Part shown: in pieces, positions 19,271-27,299 of the stretch | Layout: every line of letters starts with the position of its first letter | Position numbering within the stretch: the first letter of the stretch is position 1 | From: an uncultured Pelagibacteraceae bacterium | GTDB lineage: Bacteria; Pseudomonadota; Alphaproteobacteria; Pelagibacterales; Pelagibacteraceae | Assembly (NCBI GenBank): GCA_902556905.1 | Contig: CACDYK010000006.1 | Coordinates: 1-64,000, forward strand | Direction: 5' to 3' | Length of the DNA: 64,000 nucleotides | Notes under the pieces: generated by a model | What the model was told of the DNA's origin: nothing | The model's input: the letters and a program-made list of their open reading frames with translations, nothing else | Database searches by the model: none | Program-made: the position numbers and the translations under genes

Positions 19271-19975
19271 TTAATTCTGATTACCTTTCTTTGTATCTTC
19301 TAAAGCTGCGCTATAAATTATCATTCCAAAAATGATTTTATTTAATACGTCAGCTAAATTATAAATTATGTTTAAACTGTTAATATTTGCTCCACCCGCA
19401 AGGTGCTCTATGAAGTATCCAATATGATATATTGAAAAACCTATTGTAATTATTAGTCTATTTGCAAAAAAAGCCATCTGAACTCGCTCATTATTGCAAG
19501 ATGCATTTGCTCGTCCAGCATCTCCCATATAAAGCTCTCCAATGATATAAAGCCATCCAACAATACCTACTAAGAACCCAAGAGTTACACTCATGTAACC
19601 ATAAGCCCCTAAAAGTTGTGCAATAACCCAAACTAACGTCCCAACTAGCAATCTCCAGAACATTCCACGCTTGATATCTGTAACTGACTTAAGCATTACA
19701 TAGAAAGTGAGTATTGTAAGTGGAAAAGTTAACAGCCAATCAATATATCTTAGTGCAGTTGGTGCTTGGCCATTCAAAACCCACAAATTTTTTGCATAGA
19801 AGTAATGAATCGATGACATTAATGCTATAACACCAACTAAATTCATTACTGTTCCCCATTTTGGAGACAGTCGTCCTCTTTCAAGAAAGAAAAATATTGC
19901 TGCACCTATCATCGCAACGGATATTAACCAAAAAGATCCGCCTACAACGTCTTGTGGAAGCAATAATTTATTCAT
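19271..19975 (-). CDS. Microbial rhodopsin, flotillin-associated, non-canonical DTT motif
   Basis: Seven-TM protein; RYIDWLLTFPLTILTFY in helix C and YNLADVLNKIIFG in helix G (retinal Lys213, Asp209); His57 in helix B (proteorhodopsin His75 equivalent). Confidence 0.95.
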   Translation of the reverse strand: MNKLLLPQDVVGGSFWLISVAMIGAAIFFFLERGRLSPKWGTVMNLVGVIALMSSIHYFYAKNLWVLNGQAPTALRYIDWLLTFPLTILTFYVMLKSVTDIKRGMFWRLLVGTLVWVIAQLLGAYGYMSVTLGFLVGIVGWLYIIGELYMGDAGRANASCNNERVQMAFFANRLIITIGFSIYHIGYFIEHLAGGANINSLNIIYNLADVLNKIIFGMIIYSAALEDTKKGNQN

Positions 19976-20212
19976 AAGCTAAAATTTTACCCTCTCAAGC
20001 TACATTTAAAGATAAAATGACGCGCAAAGCAAATTAAAAGTGTTTATATTTTAAATATATAATTTTTATATGTAGATGAAAACTTTTAGAGAAATTATAA
20101 AAAATTAAAAAAAAATTTTCAAATACAATCACTAGTAGAATTTTACAGAAAAATTTTTAGTTAAACCTTATTCATTCGATCATAACTTAATTATAGAATA
20201 TATTGCTTACTT

Positions 20213-20851
20213 ATGCTTTCGAAGGTCATAACTATTTCTCAACAAAAAGGGGGTACTGGAAAAACTACCCTTGCTGTTCATTTAGCTATGGCTTTTATAA
20301 AATATCATAATTTAAAAGTTGCAATTATTGATACTGATCCTCAAGGAAGTTTGGGTAAATGGTTCATGATACGAACAGAAAAAAAAGTTTCAAATGAAAA
20401 TCTAACTTTCAAAACTGCTAGTTTATGGGGAGCACAATATGAGTCAAAAACATTAAAAAATGATCATGATATCGTTATCATTGATACCCCACCAAAAATT
20501 GAGTCAGATGCAAGACCTTCTATTGAAGCAGCAGATTTAGTTTTAATACCTATGGCTGCTTCACATGTTGATTTTTGGGCAACAGGAGCAATAGTTGAAA
20601 TAGCCAAAAAAGCAAACAAGAAAATTTTAGCACAAATTAATAGATCAAGTAAAAGATCCAAGCTTATAGATAAAACAAAAGATTTTATAAAAAGTCTAGA
20701 TCTTGAGTCGACTCAAACAATTATAGGAAATAGACAAATCTATACTTCTTCAATGGGCGAAGGTAAAACTGCAGTAGAAAAACAAAGAAAAGGTAATGCT
20801 GTAGATGAGATTAAAAAACTTTCAGATCAAATTTTAAATCAATTAAATTAA
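20213..20851 (+). CDS. ParA/MinD-family ATPase (orphan, no adjacent parB)
   Basis: Deviant Walker A QQKGGTGKTTLAVHLA; IIDTDPQGSLGKW; VIIDTPP. Confidence 0.9.
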   Translation: MLSKVITISQQKGGTGKTTLAVHLAMAFIKYHNLKVAIIDTDPQGSLGKWFMIRTEKKVSNENLTFKTASLWGAQYESKTLKNDHDIVIIDTPPKIESDARPSIEAADLVLIPMAASHVDFWATGAIVEIAKKANKKILAQINRSSKRSKLIDKTKDFIKSLDLESTQTIIGNRQIYTSSMGEGKTAVEKQRKGNAVDEIKKLSDQILNQLN

Positions 20852-20852
20852 T

Positions 20853-21320
20853 ATGTCTCTACTTCTAAATACTACTAAAATTGTTAACGAATGGACCGAT
20901 TACAACAATCATATGAATTTATCCTTTTATATATTAGTTTTTGATAAGGCTGCAGAAAAAATTTTATCAAAATTTAATATGGGTGAAGAAGCAGCAATAA
21001 AAACAAAAAGAAGCACGATGGTTGTAGAGACGCACACTACATATAATAACGAAGTTAAAGAAGACGATGATGTAGATGTTTATCTTTCATATTGTGATCA
21101 TGATAAAAAAAGATTGCACTATAAATTGGAAATGTACGAAAAAAGTAAAAATGTTCTCTCTGCAACAACCGAGGTTTTAGCTTTATATATTAATTTAGAT
21201 TTGAGAAAAGTAGCAGAATTTGAAAAAGAAAAAATACTGATAATGAACAATTTTATTGATGAAAATAAATCAAAATTTAAATTTGATAACTTGCAATTTT
21301 TAAATAAACTTAAGAAATAA
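20853..21320 (+). CDS. 4HBT-like acyl-CoA thioesterase (possibly betainyl-CoA thioesterase-like)
   Basis: Hotdog-fold start pattern NEWTDYNNHMNLSFYILVFDKAAE. Confidence 0.75.
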   Translation: MSLLLNTTKIVNEWTDYNNHMNLSFYILVFDKAAEKILSKFNMGEEAAIKTKRSTMVVETHTTYNNEVKEDDDVDVYLSYCDHDKKRLHYKLEMYEKSKNVLSATTEVLALYINLDLRKVAEFEKEKILIMNNFIDENKSKFKFDNLQFLNKLKK

Positions 21321-21330
21321 CCTTAATTAA

Positions 21331-22170
21331 ATGAATACAGAAATAAAATTACTATCAGGTGCGCTTGGCGCAGAAATTAAAGGAGTTGATTTAACTGATA
21401 TTTCAGATGAAAATTTCAAAAAAATTAATGATTTACTTTTAGAGCACAAAGTAATTTTTTTTAGAGACCAACCAATTACTAAAGATCAGCAGGTAGCTCT
21501 TGCAGAAAAATTTGGTCCTTTAGAAACACATGCTTATGTTAAAGGCTTAGAAAATTATCCAGAAATTGTAAGAATCATAAAGGGTAAAGAAGAAAAAAAC
21601 CAATGGGGTGAGAATTGGCATAGCGATGTAAGTTATAATGCTAAACCAACTAAAGCAGTAATTTTAAGATCATTAAAAATACCTCCTGTAGGAGGAGATA
21701 CTTGTTTTTCTAATATGGAATTAGCTTGGGAAACATTAGATCCCAAAATTCAAGATAAAATTAAAAATAAAAAAGCTATCCATAGTTCACTTGGAGCAGA
21801 ATTTTTCATCGATAACTATAAATACATGGAAGGTAATGAAAAAAGAAATTACGACTCTTATTCTAACGAACATCCAATTGTTAGAACTCATCCAGAAACA
21901 GGTAAGAAAATCCTATATGTGAATTGGACATATACAAAACAAATTATTGGTATGGATAAAGAAGAAAGCGATCAAATATTAAAAGAAATATTTGAACATC
22001 AATCAAGATTAGATTTAACATGTAGATTTAACTGGACTAAAGATACTGTTGCTATCTGGGACAATAGAAGCGTTATTCATTACGCAATAGCAGATTTTTT
22101 TCCTGGAAGAGGTTTAGGTTATGAAAGAATAATGGATCGTATTGCAATTGAAGGTGACCACCCTCAATAA
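21331..22170 (+). CDS. TauD/TfdA-family Fe(II)/2-oxoglutarate dioxygenase
   Basis: FFRDQPITKDQQVALAEKFGPLE, WHSDVSY (HxD), SVIHYAIADFFPGRGLGYERIMDR. Confidence 0.92.
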   Translation: MNTEIKLLSGALGAEIKGVDLTDISDENFKKINDLLLEHKVIFFRDQPITKDQQVALAEKFGPLETHAYVKGLENYPEIVRIIKGKEEKNQWGENWHSDVSYNAKPTKAVILRSLKIPPVGGDTCFSNMELAWETLDPKIQDKIKNKKAIHSSLGAEFFIDNYKYMEGNEKRNYDSYSNEHPIVRTHPETGKKILYVNWTYTKQIIGMDKEESDQILKEIFEHQSRLDLTCRFNWTKDTVAIWDNRSVIHYAIADFFPGRGLGYERIMDRIAIEGDHPQ

Positions 22171-22175
22171 TCTTA

Positions 22176-22712
22176 ATGCAAGTTGTAGATAAAATAATAT
22201 CAAATTTTGTAAATAATAAATCTCTTTATATTGGTGAAAAAGTCACCATGTCGGAACACATGATACAAACTGCAATGCTAGCTGAAAAAGCAAAATGTAA
22301 TGATAATTTAATTTGTTCATGTTTATTGCACGATTATGGTCATTTTATTTTAGAAAAACCAGATGAGTTGGTTAAACTAAATGTAGACGGTCACCATGAA
22401 AATATAGGTTATGAATATTTAAAAAGTTTTTTTAAAAAAGAGATATTAGAACCAATAAAATACCATGTTTTAGCAAAAAGATATTTGGCAAAAGATAAAA
22501 AGTACTTTGATCTTTTGTCAGATGCTTCTAAAACAAGCTTAAAACTTCAAGGTGGTGTATTAAATCAAGAGGAGAGTAATAAATTTGAAGCTCAAGAATA
22601 TTTTAAACCTTCAATACTTCTTAGAAAGTTTGATGAGGCAGCGAAAAGAATTGACCTTAAAATGAAATCTATTCATGACTATCAAAAGTTGCTAACTTCT
22701 AAACTTATATGA
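22176..22712 (+). CDS. PhnZ-like HD-domain diiron oxygenase
   Basis: YIGEKVTMSEH, LLHDYGH, HHENIGYEYL, YHVLAKRYL, LSDASKTSLKLQGG, KFDEAAKRIDLKM; ordered motifs match recalled PhnZ sequence. Confidence 0.85.
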   Translation: MQVVDKIISNFVNNKSLYIGEKVTMSEHMIQTAMLAEKAKCNDNLICSCLLHDYGHFILEKPDELVKLNVDGHHENIGYEYLKSFFKKEILEPIKYHVLAKRYLAKDKKYFDLLSDASKTSLKLQGGVLNQEESNKFEAQEYFKPSILLRKFDEAAKRIDLKMKSIHDYQKLLTSKLI

Positions 22713-24289
22713 AATTTGATTATCTAATTATTGGAGCTGGTTCAGCTGGATGTGTTCTTGCAAATCGACTATCTAAAGATAGTCAAAATAACGTTGCTGT
22801 TTTTGAGGCCGGAAAACCAAGTGATATTTGGAAAGTTAATATGCCCCTTGCAATTCTTTATACAATGCATGATCCAAAATATAATTATAAATATTATTCA
22901 GAGCCAGAACCTCATTTACATAATAGAAATCTTTTTTGTCCAAGAGGAAAAATGATTGGGGGTTGCTCCGCTCATAATGGAATGGTTTATGTAAGAGGAA
23001 ATCCAAATGATTATGAAAGATGGGCTTCTTTTGGTTTGAAAGACTGGTCTTATGATAAAGTTTTACCCTATTTTAAAAAAATTGAAACTTGGTCAGAAGG
23101 GGAAAATGATTACAGAGGTGGAAATGGAATTTTACCGGTAAACCAATCAAAAAATAAAAACCCATTATTTAAAGCATTTATAGAATCTGCAGGTGAAGCT
23201 GGATACAAAATTAATGATGATATGAACGGTAAAGATCAAGAAGGTTTTGGTATGTACGATGTAACCATTCACAAAGGAGAGCGAGCAAGTGTTTCTAAAT
23301 ATTATTTAAATCCTGCAAAAAAAAGAAAAAATTTAAATGTTTTTACTGATGCTTTTGTTGAGAAGATTATTTTTGATGGAAAAAAAGCAATTGGTATTGA
23401 AGTAAAAATTAAAAATAAAATTGAAAAAATTTATGCTAATAAAGAAGTTATCCTTAGTGGTGGGGCAATAAATTCTCCACAATTGTTGATGCTTTCAGGT
23501 GTAGGCCCAAGTGAACATTTAAAAGAAAAAGGAATTGATGTCGTTCATGGCCTTGATGGTGTTGGTAAAAATTTACAAGATCACCTTGAAACTTATGTGC
23601 AACAAGAGTGTAAAACGTCAGACACTCTATATTCTTATGTAAATAAACTAAATATGATGAGAATAGGTATTCAGTGGTTTTTATCTAGAACCGGTCCCTG
23701 CGCTACTTCTTTTTTAGAAGCTGGTGGTTTTTGTAAATCTTCACCAGAAAGAGAATATCCAAATATACAATTTCATTTTTTTCCAGCTTTTGTAATTGAT
23801 CATGGATTAGTTGATCCTGACTGTCATGGTTATCAACTTCATGCTAGCCCTAATCATCCAAAAAGTAGAGGGCATATCACTTTAAATAGTTCTAACCCTT
23901 ATGATTATCCAAAAATTCAATTTAATTATTTAGAACATGAGGATGATCTTAAGCAAACAATAGAATGTATTCATGTAGCAAGAAATATTTTGGGTCAAAA
24001 TTCATTAAAACCTTTTGCTGGAAAAGAAATTGGTCCTGGAGAAAATGTTCATACAAATGAACTATTTGAAGAATATATAAGATCCAAAGCTGAAACAGCT
24101 TATCACCCATCATGCACTCTTAAAATGGGAGTGGATAGTATGGCTGTAGTAGATGAAAAACTGAAAGTACACGGTCTAGAAAATATTAGAGTAGTCGATG
24201 CATCTGTGATGCCTGAGATTACAAGTGGAAACCTAAACGCTCCAACATTAATGATAGCTGAAAGAGCTTCAGAATTTATTTTGGATTAA
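22709..24289 (+). CDS. GMC-family oxidoreductase (choline dehydrogenase-like)
   Basis: YLIIGAGSAGCVLANRLS, RGKMIGGCSAHNGMVYVRGNPNDYERW, GGAINSPQLLMLSGVGP, C-terminal YHPSCTLKMG...NLNAPTLMIAERASE. Confidence 0.93.
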   Translation: MKFDYLIIGAGSAGCVLANRLSKDSQNNVAVFEAGKPSDIWKVNMPLAILYTMHDPKYNYKYYSEPEPHLHNRNLFCPRGKMIGGCSAHNGMVYVRGNPNDYERWASFGLKDWSYDKVLPYFKKIETWSEGENDYRGGNGILPVNQSKNKNPLFKAFIESAGEAGYKINDDMNGKDQEGFGMYDVTIHKGERASVSKYYLNPAKKRKNLNVFTDAFVEKIIFDGKKAIGIEVKIKNKIEKIYANKEVILSGGAINSPQLLMLSGVGPSEHLKEKGIDVVHGLDGVGKNLQDHLETYVQQECKTSDTLYSYVNKLNMMRIGIQWFLSRTGPCATSFLEAGGFCKSSPEREYPNIQFHFFPAFVIDHGLVDPDCHGYQLHASPNHPKSRGHITLNSSNPYDYPKIQFNYLEHEDDLKQTIECIHVARNILGQNSLKPFAGKEIGPGENVHTNELFEEYIRSKAETAYHPSCTLKMGVDSMAVVDEKLKVHGLENIRVVDASVMPEITSGNLNAPTLMIAERASEFILD

Positions 24290-25259
24290 CACAGATTAAG
24301 CAGATTATTTCAAACATAATTGCTGCAGCAACCATAGATGTAATTTGATTTGGATTATCTTTTGTTGGCATCAAGCAAGCAACATCACCACCAATAACGT
24401 TTTTTCCTTTTAAACATTGAATGAGTTTTCTTGCCTCATCCATATTAAAACCTCTATATGCTGACTCTATATTTGCAACCCCTGGTGCAACGGTGGGGTC
24501 TAAACAATCTAAATCAAAAGTTATGTAAATAGGATTATCTCCTATTCTATCTAAAATCTTTTTTACACATTTTTCATGTCCCCACTCTCTATACTCATCC
24601 ATAGTAATTACTTGGTAACCATTATCATAACTTGCCTGTAACCAATCTAACGTTCTTGGATTACCTCTAATTCCAATTTGAGTACTTGTATGAGGATCTA
24701 CATTTCCTTGTTTAACTAAATACGATGCCCAGTGCGCTGCTGATTTTTTTGCACCTAAGAAATGGTCTAACTTTTCAAAACAATCTGTATGTGCATCAAA
24801 ATGAAGAAATGTAATTTTTTTTCCTTTAGTTAATTTAGAATTTTTTTTTGCTAAACTTTGAACAATTCCTCCTGTGATAGAATGGTCTCCACCAATTGAT
24901 ACAACTGGCTTCTCTGCTTGTTCAATTTGATCATAAAAAGCAGAAATTCTCTCAATACATTTTTCATTGTTATTTGCTTCAGGAAAAGGAACATCACCTA
25001 AATCATGAATTTTTTTCATTTTCCAAGGGTCAATTCCGTAATCTAAATGTGATCTTTTAAGCATTGCTGAAATATTTCTTACAGCTCGAGGACCTAAATG
25101 CTGATCTCTTTCGGTAGTACCATTTCCTGTGCTATGTGGAACACCCACTAAGGCAATATCACAGTTTTTTGGATCAGGATCATTTTTGCATCTAAATAAA
25201 GTGGGAATACCCCACCAATAAAGAGTATCCATCATTATTTGATCTTCTTCTGAAATCAT
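24276..25259 (-). CDS. Agmatinase/arginase (ureohydrolase) family protein
   Basis: SIGGDHSITGG, LHFDAHTDCF, TFDLDCLDPTVAPG metal-binding motifs. Confidence 0.93.
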   Translation of the reverse strand: MISEEDQIMMDTLYWWGIPTLFRCKNDPDPKNCDIALVGVPHSTGNGTTERDQHLGPRAVRNISAMLKRSHLDYGIDPWKMKKIHDLGDVPFPEANNNEKCIERISAFYDQIEQAEKPVVSIGGDHSITGGIVQSLAKKNSKLTKGKKITFLHFDAHTDCFEKLDHFLGAKKSAAHWASYLVKQGNVDPHTSTQIGIRGNPRTLDWLQASYDNGYQVITMDEYREWGHEKCVKKILDRIGDNPIYITFDLDCLDPTVAPGVANIESAYRGFNMDEARKLIQCLKGKNVIGGDVACLMPTKDNPNQITSMVAAAIMFEIICLICVNPK

Positions 25260-25312
25260 AATTTAATATTGCACAATTAATAAAAATATAAAGAAGAAAA
25301 GTTCTATGTTAT

Positions 25313-26272
25313 ATGGGGCGAATGCCTAGACAAAATAATAATCCAAAAGGAATATTATACATCTTGTTAGCCATGATGGTTTTTTCAGTACAGGACGGAA
25401 TTATGAAACATATTTATAATTTTGTTTCACTTTATGAAGTTTACTTAGTTAGAACTGTAATAAGTTTTGTACTTATTCTAACATTTTTAATACTCACAAA
25501 AAAACCCATAGTATTTAAAAGTAAATATCCAGTTTTAACTTTTTTTCGTGTAATACTTTTTTTCTTTGGCTTTAGTTCTTTTTATATTTCTTTAACAGTA
25601 CTACCACTTGGCACTGCTACAGCTTTATTTTTTGTTACTCCATTTTTAATTACAATATTTGCTCATTTTTTTTTGAAAGAAGAAATAGGAATGAGAAGAT
25701 GGTCTGCTGTAGTTGTTGGATTTATTGGAGTTTATATAACTTTAAATCCTGATTTCAGTAATTTTAACTATTTAAGCTTACTGCCTATTTTATGTGCATT
25801 TTGTTATTCATTATCGATGATAATAATAAAAAAAACATCTGATAAAGATAGCGTTTATACACAAACATTTACATTTTACATTGGTGCAATAATTTTAAGT
25901 ATAATTTTTTATTTCATTATTGGAGATGGTCAATACAACACTTCAGATCATCCAGCTTCTCAATTTATATTTAGGGAATGGTTTGTTGATTTTAATAGTA
26001 GTATTCTTCTAATGAGTGTAACTGGAGTTACAGCTACCGTAGCTTTTCTTTTATTATTTACAGCTTATAGCATAGCTTCTCCATCTGTAATTTCACCTTT
26101 TGAATATTCAATATTATTTTGGTCACCATTATTAGGATGGTTATATTTTGATGAAATACCAACATTAAGTACCGTGATAGGAATTTTAATAATTGTATCA
26201 AGTGGTATTTATATTTTCATACGTGAAAAAGCTCAAGATCAATCTATAGCTACAGAAAAACCTCTTAGGTAA
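25313..26272 (+). CDS. DMT-superfamily (EamA) transporter
   Basis: Ten-TM pattern with EamA-like repeats (LPLGTATALFFVTPFLITIFAHFFLKEEIG). Confidence 0.88.
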   Translation: MGRMPRQNNNPKGILYILLAMMVFSVQDGIMKHIYNFVSLYEVYLVRTVISFVLILTFLILTKKPIVFKSKYPVLTFFRVILFFFGFSSFYISLTVLPLGTATALFFVTPFLITIFAHFFLKEEIGMRRWSAVVVGFIGVYITLNPDFSNFNYLSLLPILCAFCYSLSMIIIKKTSDKDSVYTQTFTFYIGAIILSIIFYFIIGDGQYNTSDHPASQFIFREWFVDFNSSILLMSVTGVTATVAFLLLFTAYSIASPSVISPFEYSILFWSPLLGWLYFDEIPTLSTVIGILIIVSSGIYIFIREKAQDQSIATEKPLR

Positions 26273-27241
26273 ATGACAAAAAACATAATTCCTACTATTA
26301 ATATTTCATCTATAGTAAAAAATGGTTTTGACAATTCAAAATCAATTATAGCTATTAATAAAATTAGAAATGCTTGTATTGATATAGGTTTTTTTCAAAT
26401 TACAGGTCATGGTATAAGTCAAAAAGATATTAAAAATATTTGTAAAATTGGGAATAAATTTTTTAATTCATCTGAAAAAAATAAAAAAAAATTAGCTCCA
26501 AAAAAGTGGAATAAAAAAAATAAGAATACATACAGAGGCTATTTTCCAAATAGCGTTAATGGTAAAGAAGGATTGGATTTAGGTGATCTCAAAATAACAC
26601 CTCATAATTTAAAAAAATACAGATCTCCTTTTATAGAGTATCTGGATTTAAATAAATCTTTTGATAAATCTTCTATTGAAAGTCTGTCAAATTATTTTGA
26701 TGATATTTTTTCTTTAGGTGAAATATTGTTTAAAGGAATAATTAAGCTTTATAACAAAGATGATAGTATCAGTAATAGAGCTTTCTCAAGACTTAAAACT
26801 TTAAGTACATTAAGATTTAATTACTATCCTAATCAAACTAAACCAGTTGAAATTTCAAAACAAGATGGTGTAGCTCTTGGATGTGAAACGCATGTTGATA
26901 GTGGAGTTTTTACTGTTCTTTACCAAGATAAGAAAGGTGGTCTTCAAGTACAAAATAGAAAAAATAAAAAATGGTATGATGTGCCATTTAATAAAAAAGC
27001 TTTAGTGGTAAATACAGGAAGATCATTAGAGCTTTTAAGTAAAGGAAAGTTTAAAGCAACAAATCATAGAGTGTTATGGAACAAAAGTAAGAGATTATCT
27101 GTTCCCTTTTTTTTTGAACCCTCTTACGACTTTAAAATGAATAAATGTTTCCTAAATTCAAAAGAAAATTCAAAATCAGGGCAGATATATGAAAAATTTT
27201 TAAATCGATCTTTGATGAAATTTGTCGAATATCAACGGTAA
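26273..27241 (+). CDS. Isopenicillin N synthase-like Fe(II)/2-oxoglutarate oxygenase
   Basis: IGFFQITGHGI, THVDSGVFTVLYQDKKGGLQVQ, TNHRVLWNKSKRLSVPFFFEP. Confidence 0.9.
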   Translation: MTKNIIPTINISSIVKNGFDNSKSIIAINKIRNACIDIGFFQITGHGISQKDIKNICKIGNKFFNSSEKNKKKLAPKKWNKKNKNTYRGYFPNSVNGKEGLDLGDLKITPHNLKKYRSPFIEYLDLNKSFDKSSIESLSNYFDDIFSLGEILFKGIIKLYNKDDSISNRAFSRLKTLSTLRFNYYPNQTKPVEISKQDGVALGCETHVDSGVFTVLYQDKKGGLQVQNRKNKKWYDVPFNKKALVVNTGRSLELLSKGKFKATNHRVLWNKSKRLSVPFFFEPSYDFKMNKCFLNSKENSKSGQIYEKFLNRSLMKFVEYQR

Positions 27242-27299
27242 TTCACATTAAGCCATTGAATATTTGTAATTACATTTTATAAACAATAAACAATTTTAA

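Noticed and set aside
19271-19975. Calling the rhodopsin an ordinary light-driven proton-pumping proteorhodopsin
   Set aside because: The canonical donor Glu is Thr and no retinal/carotenoid genes are adjacent; pumping cannot be asserted from sequence.
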